From contig CAZRHH010000001.1 of NCBI GenBank assembly GCA_964599885.1, positions 1 to 64,000 of the forward strand: a stretch of 64,000 nucleotides of DNA, given 5' to 3'. Source of the stretch: CAZRHH01 sp964599885. GTDB taxonomy: Bacteria > Chloroflexota > Dehalococcoidia > DSTF01 > JACRBR01. The notes beneath the pieces are model-generated. The model had not been told where the DNA came from. It did no database searches and saw only the letters and a program-made list of their open reading frames with translations. The position numbers were made by a program, and so were the translations under genes. Shown one piece after another: positions 54,186 through 62,498 of this stretch (the stretch's first letter is position 1; each line of letters starts with the position of its first letter).

Positions 54186-54454
54186 GCTACCGGTATAGCG
54201 TATCGACGGCCCCCATCAAACCGCGCACGCCGCATCAACCACGCGGCTCTGCCGGTGGCGGCACAGCGTGCTATGCCGATGCTCGTATCGCCAACAACTC
54301 ACGAATTCCATTCCCCGGGAAAAACCAAAAACGCGAGCCCAGCCGGCCCGCGCATGCACACCCAACAGATCGCCTACCCCATCACCTCACGACATCCAGC
54401 CTCCACCCTCCATCTCCCAGCCCCCCCGCGAAGCCACCACGAAACATCAATCCA
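54186..54454. repeat. Intergenic region with REP-like palindrome, copy C
   Basis: 54255-54277 (GTGGCGGCACAGCGTGCTATGCCG) is a diverged copy of the palindrome family at 50499. No gene supported. Confidence 0.55.
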
Positions 54455-54802
54455 CTAGACGCACGGCTCCGTCATATACCGGCTCCCCCACGCCTCCAAC
54501 TCCGCCAACGCTCGCCCCAGATGCTCGCCCTTCGCCGTCAACTCGTACTCCACCCACGGCGGCATCACCGCCACGATCTTCCGGTCGACGATATCCAGCG
54601 ATTCCAAACTCTTCAGCCGGTCCCGCAACGTCCGCGAATTGCACCCGCCGATGTTGTGCGCCAGTTCGTTGAACCGACGCTTCCCGCCCGTCAGCTCATG
54701 CACGATATGCGGCACCCACTTCTGCCCCAACAGCGCCAGCGTCGCCCGGATCGGACAGTACACATCATTGTCATCCAGCACGAGCTTGCGTTCGAGGACC
54801 AT
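54455..54802 (-). CDS. HxlR-family winged-helix transcriptional regulator
   Basis: 115 residues: CPIRATLALLGQKWVPHIVH at the start, the recognition region RRFNELAHNIGGCNSRTLRD RLKS, and LTAKGEHLGRALAELEAWG at the end are typical of HxlR. The Cys in the CPIRA segment is the residue used by redox- or aldehyde-sensing members. ATG 54802 has AGGA 8 nt upstream; the frame is open to 55093 across repeats. A CTGTAG-N6-CTACAG palindrome about 57 nt upstream is a candidate autoregulatory site. Confidence 0.93.
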   Translation of the reverse strand: MVLERKLVLDDNDVYCPIRATLALLGQKWVPHIVHELTGGKRRFNELAHNIGGCNSRTLRDRLKSLESLDIVDRKIVAVMPPWVEYELTAKGEHLGRALAELEAWGSRYMTEPCV

Positions 54803-54858
54803 CGTGAAATCCTGTTCTCCTGCCGCCCCATCCACAGCGCCCGTCCGTGCGATACATC

Positions 54859-54876
54859 CTGTAGCGCCTTCTACAG
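54859..54876. promoter_or_regulatory. Palindrome upstream of the HxlR gene
   Basis: CTGTAG (54859-54864), 6-bp spacer, CTACAG (54871-54876): a perfect dyad, 57 nt from the regulator's start. Candidate HxlR operator. Confidence 0.45.
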
Positions 54877-55139
54877 TATGGCACGGAACCGTATCGCCCG
54901 TCATTCCGCGCCGCGGATCAGGCCGGTACTTCCCACCGCTCCACCCGCGCGGATCAAGACCTAAACAATGGTAGGGGCCCCGCTTGCCGGGCCCCACCCG
55001 AGTCGCACACCGCCCACCAAAAGAACGAATCACCGTTCGTGGCGGAACAGCTTGCTGTGCCGACTGTCGCCCCCGTGCACCCCATCCAGCCATCTGTGGG
55101 AAAAATGAAAAACCTCTGTGCCTCTGTGGTTGATCCGCC
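54877..55139. repeat. Intergenic dispersed repeats, copy D (composite)
   Basis: Here both palindrome families are adjacent: the 26-mer at 54970-54995 (identical to 49511-49536, also followed by CGCACACCG) and the 55039-55061 copy of GTGGCGGAACAGCTTGCTGTGCC. At 55112-55133 an ACCTCTGTGCCTCTGTGG-type word follows. No gene supported. Confidence 0.7.
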
Positions 55140-55586
55140 CTACCCTAATGCCGCGATCGCATCCCCCATATCCCGCGCCTGCCCCAACCCGTTGTGCTGC
55201 ACGTAGGACACTTTCCCGTCCTTGTCGACGATCACCGTCATCCGCTCCGCCAGCCCCACCGCCTCGTTCCACGCCCCGTACATTCGCGCAACATCACCCT
55301 TCATGTCCGCAAGCAACGAGTACTTCAGCCCCTCCTTCTCCTTGAACGCCTTGAGCGCGAACATACTGTCGCGGCTGATCCCGAACACCTGCGCCCCCTT
55401 GTCGATGAACCCCGAATAGTCATCGCGCACCGCGCACATCTCGCTCGTGCACATCGGCGAAAATGCAAGCGGAAAGAACATCAACACCACCGGCTTCCCC
55501 CGCAACTCCGACAGCGTCACGCTCTCCATATTCTCATTCCGCGCCGTAAAATCCGGCGCCTCCTGCCCGACAACAACGTCAGCCAT
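55140..55586 (-). CDS. Peroxiredoxin (AhpC/TSA, AhpE-like)
   Basis: 148 residues. PDFTARNENMESVTLSELRG, PVVLMFFPLAFSPMCTSEMC with the peroxidatic Cys (about residue 46), and the later Arg and Trp typical of the AhpE/one-Cys type. No conserved C-terminal resolving Cys is seen; a second Cys lies five residues after the first. It reduces peroxides in the cytoplasm. GGAGAG is 6 nt before the ATG. The nearby HxlR regulator could control it, but this is only proximity. Confidence 0.92.
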   Translation of the reverse strand: MADVVVGQEAPDFTARNENMESVTLSELRGKPVVLMFFPLAFSPMCTSEMCAVRDDYSGFIDKGAQVFGISRDSMFALKAFKEKEGLKYSLLADMKGDVARMYGAWNEAVGLAERMTVIVDKDGKVSYVQHNGLGQARDMGDAIAALG

Positions 55587-55914
55587 GCGTCATCTCTCCT
55601 TCGACGTAATCGTGCATGAATCAGTTCGCCCAAAAATCGTAGCGAACCCCCACACCGAGCAATAGCGACGGCCTCGGCCGTCACCCTGACGCAACACCTC
55701 ACACGGAAAACACCGCCCGTCAAGACGGCACAATTCGCGCCGATAGCGCGAGGCTGAAGGCGTGCGCCTATGAGTTAGTTCGCGCTACAACCAAGCGCCG
55801 AACGCGTGCCTAGCCAAGGCTAACAACCCCGGTCGCATAACATAGATTGTGCGACACGGTGGTTGAGTGCGTCGGATGCTCGGAGCTACTCGAATCCCAG
55901 AATCAGGAACACCC
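55587..55914. other. Gap without a recognised gene
   Basis: Region between the peroxiredoxin and the second candidate immunity gene. No gene, palindrome or repeat was recognised with confidence. Confidence 0.4.
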
Positions 55915-56118
55915 CTAGATGCTGACCAGCAGGCTGATTGTCGCTGCGGCAGCAATTGCAATGCCGAGGACAAGCAGGAAACGCTCTCCGCCCGGGGGCT
56001 CACGGTAAGCGCCGAATCGACTAAAGCGCGAACGTGACTCCTCTAGTACGGATCGTCTCCGTACTGCTAAGACCAAACCAACGACGACCAATAGCGAGCT
56101 AATGAAGATATCGGTCAT
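55915..56118 (-). CDS. Small two-helix membrane protein, candidate immunity protein of the orphan RHS tip
   Basis: 67 residues from ATG 56118: two membrane helices (TDIFISSLLVVVGLVLAV and FLLVLGIAIAAAATISLLV) with a basic loop RRRSVLEESRSRFSRFG between them. It begins 4 nt after the stop of the orphan RHS gene, the place where immunity genes of polymorphic toxins sit. Two-TM immunity proteins are known for membrane-acting toxins. Assignment rests on position and size only. The frame is open to 56217. Confidence 0.5.
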   Translation of the reverse strand: MTDIFISSLLVVVGLVLAVRRRSVLEESRSRFSRFGAYREPPGGERFLLVLGIAIAAAATISLLVSI

Positions 56119-56122
56119 GGCG

Positions 56123-57511
56123 TTATGGACGGCCCAAAACGACAATGCATGAAGCGTTACCTCCTGTCGAACCGGGACCCACCTCCCGGAAGGTGCTGGG
56201 AGCACTGCCGAATCCACCGCTGTCTAGCTGAATCACCCCACCGACACCGAGCTGGCCACCAAAGTTCATTGCGGCGCCCCCCATACTACAAGCCCCGCCT
56301 TCACTGATGTTTTGATTGGGCGCCGCGGTGAACGACACATTCGTCGTGCCCACGGCGATAGACGCGTATGGGTGAAGACCCTCCTTACAGGACAGCTGAA
56401 CGCCAACGGTGGGACCGACCCCGCCGGCGAAAAGGTTGAGGTCGAAGTAGCTGTCAGAAAGCGGGGACGCACATGCGCCCTTGGTCGCGATGCGATCCAG
56501 CGCCCTCCAAACAAGGCATGACCCGCTAGGTGCCAAGGAACAGTAGTTCTCAAACGCTACGCCTGCCGTTGCACCAACCGCGTCGTTGACGACGCCGACT
56601 GCGTCCCCTGCTACGTCCTGCGCGTCGCCTGCAACATCTTTGGCTGCGTCCTTACATCCGGAAAAGAAGCTTGTGTTCAGCTCGCCACAGAGCCCGGTCG
56701 GATCTACGAGATTGACCGGATTTCCTCCCACATACGCATACCGCTGCATGAGCGGCAACGGATCGAGTCCGACAAACCGACCCGTAGCCGGATTGTACGA
56801 CCGCGCACGCAAATACTGTAGCCCGCTAGCATCCGTCTGCTCGCCTGTGAACGTAAACTCGTTCCCGCTCGTACCTGTGCGCGTCCGCACAGCACCGTAC
56901 ACGTCATACGTGTACGTATCGGTGACGGTTCCCATGCCTGTCGCCAGTCCCGTGGTCGAGCCGAGACCATCGGTCAGGTAGTACTCCTGCGTACCGCCGC
57001 TATCCGTGCGAGAAATCAAATCGAGACCGTACACGAAACGGTTGCCGGAGCTGTCCTTGAGAATCTGCGGCAACCCGCCGTTCTGATCCCACACGAATGC
57101 CGATGTCACCCCGCCGATCGTCCGGCTCATGCGCAGCCCGGCACCGTTGAAGGTGTACGTGCCCGTCGTTCCGCCGATGGTCGTACCGGTGAGGCGGTTC
57201 TCGGCGTCCCACGTGAACGTGTCGGAACCGGCCGCAGTCTGGTTGCCGTTGTCGTCGTACGTGTACGTCACGCCGCCGGCCGCCGTCATCTGGTCGGCGT
57301 CGTCGTAGCTGTAGTTGGTCGTCGCGGCGTTTTGCACCTTCGTCAGCCGGTTCCCCTGGGCGTCGAACGTGTAGCTTTGCACGTCGGCGTTCGGATACGT
57401 CACGCCCGTCAGCCTGTAGAGGCTGTCGTACGTGTACGTGCTCGTACCAGAAGTATCGTGGTGTGCAGCAGGCGGCCCTTCAACCGTCTTTCGATCGACT
57501 GTCGATCGCAT
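56123..57511 (-). CDS. Orphan RHS tip with alternative C-terminal domain
   Basis: 462 residues with no signal peptide. Residues ~20-285 are YD/RHS repeats closing with the core motif (QYLRARSYNPATGRFVGLDP, then YAYVGGNPVNLVDPTG), nearly identical to the end of the upstream RHS protein. The following ~180 residues are a different C-terminal domain with Gly-rich and Cys-containing sequence (FFSGCKDAAKDVAGDAQDVA, VGVQLSCKEGLHPYASIA). This matches the RHS/CDI orphan pattern: a displaced toxin tip that can be swapped into the full gene by recombination. Its ATG overlaps the end of the first immunity gene by 32 nt. Confidence 0.8.
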   Translation of the reverse strand: MRSTVDRKTVEGPPAAHHDTSGTSTYTYDSLYRLTGVTYPNADVQSYTFDAQGNRLTKVQNAATTNYSYDDADQMTAAGGVTYTYDDNGNQTAAGSDTFTWDAENRLTGTTIGGTTGTYTFNGAGLRMSRTIGGVTSAFVWDQNGGLPQILKDSSGNRFVYGLDLISRTDSGGTQEYYLTDGLGSTTGLATGMGTVTDTYTYDVYGAVRTRTGTSGNEFTFTGEQTDASGLQYLRARSYNPATGRFVGLDPLPLMQRYAYVGGNPVNLVDPTGLCGELNTSFFSGCKDAAKDVAGDAQDVAGDAVGVVNDAVGATAGVAFENYCSLAPSGSCLVWRALDRIATKGACASPLSDSYFDLNLFAGGVGPTVGVQLSCKEGLHPYASIAVGTTNVSFTAAPNQNISEGGACSMGGAAMNFGGQLGVGGVIQLDSGGFGSAPSTFREVGPGSTGGNASCIVVLGRP

Positions 57512-57878
57512 CTAGCCGTCGTAACGCAACATCGCGAAAAATGGCCCAGTCGGGGAAACGCTCGCCATATCTCTCAAAGGCCGAGCGTGCGCGAGGAGGA
57601 AATCGATAGCCATCGCTCAGGAGATACAAGGCGTTTGCGGCTGCGTGCGCCGCCAATCCGGCGTCGTCGCTCTCGATACCTTCGACAATCAGATCGAACC
57701 CCGCCACGTACGTGGTCAATCGGACTAGGTCGATGACGCAATACCTCTCATCCCTGTCGCCCTTGATCCAAGCTGGGCGGATGGCCTGGAGGAGGCGCGC
57801 TTCCAAGCTCGCATCAGCGCGGTCATCGTTTAGCCATTGTCCAAAGAGCTGGCAAAATTCCGCTTCCACATCTACCAC
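57480..57878 (-). CDS. Candidate immunity protein of the full-length RHS toxin
   Basis: 132 residues, soluble, acidic and helical: EAEFCQLFGQWLNDDRADAS, ASLEARLLQAIRP, CVIDLVRLTTYVAGFDLIVE. The GTG start overlaps the RHS stop by 7 nt (GTGGTAG), the tight coupling expected of toxin and immunity genes. No family is recognised. Its 3' end overlaps the orphan RHS start, so RHS, immunity and orphan are read as one unit. Confidence 0.65.
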   Translation of the reverse strand: MVDVEAEFCQLFGQWLNDDRADASLEARLLQAIRPAWIKGDRDERYCVIDLVRLTTYVAGFDLIVEGIESDDAGLAAHAAANALYLLSDGYRFPPRARSAFERYGERFPDWAIFRDVALRRLDAIDSRSKDG

Positions 57879-60800
57879 GCGCAGCTCCCGCTGTTCCCCT
57901 CTTTAGAGCCGGGTTGCGGCAAGTACCCTCCGGAGCCACCGTCGGGTAGCTGCAATGGCGGCGGCTTGAGTCCCTCTAGCAGTTTGCGCACCCAACTGCT
58001 GGCTTCGGTGGATGACAAATTTCGCATGCGTCGCCCGGCCTCTTCGAGGTCAAACCTAGCTCGGGTATCGGTCGCTGCAGATCGGATACATACCCTGAGC
58101 AGGCTGTTGCAAATGTCCTTCTGGGCGCTGGGAGCGTTCCCCTTGAACCGCGTAGGAATCAACTCGTAACATGCTGCCCAACCTTCCAGGCAGCGCTGCT
58201 CGCGATCCTCTCGAGTTTCTCCTGCCGGCGGCAGCGGCACTGCTTCTGGCTCGTCGGAATCGAGCCCTCTTGGATCGACAAGGTTAACCGGATTGGCATC
58301 GGCGTACCCGAAGATCTGCCCCGCCCAACCCGGCTGTGCCGCCATTGGATCGACGCTGTTGAACCGCCCGGTCGCGGGATCGTAATAGCGCGCGCGCAAG
58401 TACTGTAACCCCGTGCTGTCAGTTTGCTCACCCGCGAACGTGAACTCGTTACCGCTGGTCCCCGTGTGTGAGCGCTGCGCGCCGAACACGTCATACGTGT
58501 AAGCGTCGGTGACTGTGCCCGTCCCTGTTGCAAGCCCCGTGGTCGATCCGAGGCCGTCACTGAGGTGATACTCTTGGCTGTCCACATTGTCAGTCGTTGA
58601 GATTAAGCCGAGACCGTACACGTACCGGTTGCCTGTGCTGTCCTTCAAGACCTTCGACAGACCACCAATCTGATCCCACGTGAAACCGGCGTTATTGCCG
58701 GCGTTCGTGCGAGACATCCGCAGCCCCTCGCCGTTGTAGACGTAGCTGCTCGCAACGCTGCCGATGTTCGCCGCAGTGAGGCGGTTCTCCGCATCCCACG
58801 TGAACGTGTCCGCCCCGGCGGCCGTCTGGTTGCCGTTGTCGTCGGACGCGTACGTCACGCCGCCCGTAGCTGTCATCTGGTCGGCATCGTCGTAGCTGTA
58901 GTTGGTGGTGACCGAGTTATGCACCTTCGTTAGCCGGTTCCCTTGGGCATCGAACGTGTAGCTTTGCACGTCGGCGTTCGGATAGGTCACGCCCGTCAAC
59001 CGGTAGAGGTCGTCGTACGTGTACGTGCTCGTACCAGAAGTATCGACCATCTGGTCGCGATTCCCCACCGCATCGACGGTGTACGTATACGAGGAGATCG
59101 TGGCGCCGCCGTTCCGGTTCAGCACGGTCAGCAAGCGGTCCGCGTCGTCGTACGTGCGGTCGGAGATTAGGCCGTTGCCGAGCGTCGTGCTCGTGAGACG
59201 GTCGGCGTTGTCGTACGTGTACGACGTGACCTTGCTCTGCCAGTCGGTCACCGACGAGAGTCGATTGGCGTTGTCGTAGGCATATGTCACCGTCTCGACG
59301 CCGCCCGGGTAGGTCAGTGTCGTCATCATCCCGGCCGCGTCGTAGCCGTAACCGACGACATTGCTCGCGCCGTCGGTGATCGCCGTGCGCCGATAGAGAG
59401 CGTCGAGCGTATAGGTGGTCGTGCCGGTCCCGTCCACCATGGTGAGCCGGTTGCCGAGTGCATCGTACGTGAACGTCGTGTCCGTCGTGCCCGACGGGTA
59501 GTCGATCGAAGTCAGCCGATCGACGACATCGTACGAATAATTCGTGAGCTGGCTCTTCGCGTCCGTGCGCGTGATGCGTCGGCTCGCGGCATCGTAGGTG
59601 TAGGTCGTGTCACGGTTCAGCGGATCCTCCGCATTAGTCAGACGGTCGAGCGCGTCGTACGTGTAGTCAGTGACCTTGCCACGCGGGTTGGTCATGCTGG
59701 TCCTATTGCCGTTCGCGTCGTAGGTGTATGTCACCGTTTGGCTCAGCGGATCGGTGGTAGTCGTAACGCGGCCAGCGTCATCGTAGTCGAACGACGTCGT
59801 CTCGTTGTTCGCGTCTTCTGTCGTCAGGCGTTGCCCCTTCGCGTCGTACGTGTTCGTCGTGGTATTGGCGAGCTCGTCCTCGGTCGTGAGAACGTTGTTC
59901 TGATTGTCATACGTGTACGTCGTCGCGTGGGAAAGTGCATCGGTCGCGGTGAGCATGCGCCCGCCGGAATCGTAGGTGTGCGTGGTCGCGTGGCTAAGCG
60001 CATCGGTCGAGGACGTGAGGTTGCCGTGCGTATCGTAGGCGAACGTTGTCACGTGGCTGAGCGGGTCCGTGATGGACGCCAGCGTTCCGTCACTGTTCGG
60101 CGCGTACGTCGTGACCTGGGTGAGAGCGTTCGTCGTCGACGTGAGGTTGCCGCTGCCGTTGTAGGCGTTCGTCGTGACGCGCGTGAGCGGGTCAGTTGAG
60201 GTGAGTACATCGTTGAACGAGTTGTAGGTGTGCGTCCAGGTCTTGTTGTCGGCGTTCGTCGTCGTCAGCGTATTGCCGCTGCTGTCGTAAGTGAAACTTG
60301 TCGTGTGGTTCAACGGGTCGGTGACGGAACACAAGTTGCCCTTGTTTGCTGGTGAGCACAGCGCGCCCGTCGCTTCGTACGTGTAGACCGTCTCGTTGCC
60401 GAGTGCATCGCTCACGGCTGTGGGGCGAAATGACATATCGAATTGGTGCGTCGACTTGTAGCCTCGAGGATTCACCGTGATCGTCTGGCCGGCGACAGGC
60501 GCGGGCGAGACACCTGGACAGTTCGTACTCGTATATGCAGGGCCGTGCCCGTAGTAAAAGCAGAATGTTCCGTTGGCTGCGTCGGTCTGCTCGACGACGC
60601 GGCTGGCAGCATCGTAGATGTTCGTGTTCTGCAGATTCCCGAGCGAGTCGGTCAGCGTGAGCAGGAGATGGTTGGCATACGTGAACGTGCTTTCCCCGCC
60701 CTTGACGTCGGTGACTTCCGTCAGGTCACCCTGAGCGTCGTAGGTATAACCGACGGTCCTGCCGAGCGGATCCGTGATCTGCGTGATGCGCCCGCTTCCA

Positions 60801-62286
60801 TCCACTGTAAAGGTCAGCTGCCGTCCACCAGGTGCGGTGGCGGAGGCGAGGAAGCCACTCCCGTCATAGGCAAGCGTAGTCGTGTTGTTATTGCGATCCT
60901 TCAATCCAACTAGTTTGCCGCTAGTATCGAACTCCCACTTCGACTTCGCAGGCGATGTGAGCGTAAACGTGTTGTCTATGTTCTTCACGAGCGTGTCGAA
61001 GACGCCCTGGGGCGAGGCGAAGGTACCTGCGTTGTTCTTGAAGAACACGCGCGCGCCGTCGGATCGATGCAACAGTGCCGATCCATCGCGGAACGTGACA
61101 AGCTTCGTGCTGTAGTTGTGCGTCCATCCCCAGCCGAGATTGCCCTGAGTGGTCGCCGCGCCGGAGACATACTTTCTCGTGAACTCGAGCGGAATGCCCT
61201 TCCCGGGATGGCGACATCGGTGTGTGAGTGGATGTTTGCGCCGCTCACCAGAGAAACAGGATCTCCCGCCGGATCAAGGTGGAGAGACCTAAAGAACGAG
61301 AGCGCGTCGCCACCACCGGCAATGGTCAGTTTCCCGAATCCGCCTTGAAACTTGATCTTCGCCGGGCGGCCCGCGTAGGCGCTGACATCGCAGGTCGTGT
61401 AGATGCTTTGACCGGCGTTGAAGCCCTTGGAGAACAGGTTACGCTCAACCTGCGGATTCTCATCGAGCATCGTGAAGTTGATGTTCGCCCCCGGTCCGGA
61501 GCCAGAGCCAGTCATCCAGAACGACATGCGCGTCGCGTCGCCCGGGAAGGTAAACGGCATTGAAGTCATCGTTTGGTTCGCGCTAAGCGTTACCGCCGGC
61601 CCAGTCACGGCGCCAACACCGGCGCCGCGGCAATGCGTCGTGTCGCCGAGCGAGCTGGTGGTCGCGGGAATCGTAACCGCTGGACTCCACGTAATATCGC
61701 CAGCGCCCGGAGTCCAGTTTGGCGTTACGTCGCGCCACGCGCCCTCGTCGAAGTCCGCAGCACCGTGAATCCGGTACCGCAATTTGATGCTCTGACCGAG
61801 GTAGGACGCTAGATCAGCGCTGATTTCCCGCCACGCGCCTCCCGTGCTCGCGCCTCCGGCACTCGTCCAGTTCGTGTAGCTCGGAGCCGTCGCGATCTGA
61901 ATGAGCGCCGTACTGCCGGTCCTCACCCAGTAGGTGAGCCGAGTGCCTCCACTGGACACCGTAAACGGAGACGAAGCCACGTATACGAGTCCACTCCCTA
62001 CTATGTGGAGATAGTCTCCCGCCGGGCCCCCGGCAGCAGTACTCACATTGTTGGCGTTTCCCGTCACGGTCCAGCCTGTGAGGCCTGAAGAAAAATCGTA
62101 ATTCGTCGGGGCACCAACCAGTAAGTCACCGGTCGTGAAATTGCTGTTTAACGGCCCAGCGCTCGTTGCCCCCGAGGGCGTAGGCAGAGCGTGAGCGATG
62201 GGCGGTGGAAAGATCGCTGGGGCCTGGAAAGCGCTGGTGGCGAGCATCGCGGCCGCTGCAAGTGACGCAACAACGAGCTTCTTCAT
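57872..62286 (-). pseudogene. Sec-exported RHS/YD-repeat polymorphic toxin, split by one frameshift
   Basis: About 1470 residues when joined. N-terminal signal peptide MKKLVVASLAAAAMLATSAF; a carbohydrate-binding-like beta-sandwich (WREISADLASYLGQSIKLRY); the pre-RHS region; then many YD repeats (for example TYTYDALDRLTNAEDPLNRD) and the RHS core ending YYDPATGRFNSVDP. The last ~130 residues after VNLVDPRGL are the variable tip with four Cys. The reading frame breaks near 61200-61206 in CCCGGGAAGG: IHSHTDVAIPG is in one frame and KGIPLEFTRKYVSGAATTQG in the next. Inserting one G restores it. WapA-like secretion is inferred. Confidence 0.85.
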
Positions 62287-62498
62287 CGGTTTGCCCTCCG
62301 AGAATCTGCACTGACCAGTCGGTAGGGGGTTACTCTACGCGCGGTTCAGGCTCAGTTCAAGATCGTTATGAAAACGATCAGGTCTTATTTTTTTTCGTCT
62401 GGCTCGGAAAAGCTAGCTGGAGACGGGACAACCGGGTGTCGCAACGCGCAGCGCACCAACCCATCCTGAACATCTGTGTCATCTGTGGAAAAGAATCG
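62287..62498. other. Intergenic region upstream of the RHS locus
   Basis: It contains the RHS ribosome site (GGAGGG before ATG 62286), a T-rich run near 62387-62396 and a CATCTGTGTCATCTGTGGA word (62471-62489) of the dispersed CTCTGTG family. No gene supported. Confidence 0.5.

Noticed and set aside
58943..60913. Plus-strand frames within the RHS region
   Set aside because: Repetitive Val/Arg-rich antisense of the YD repeats.
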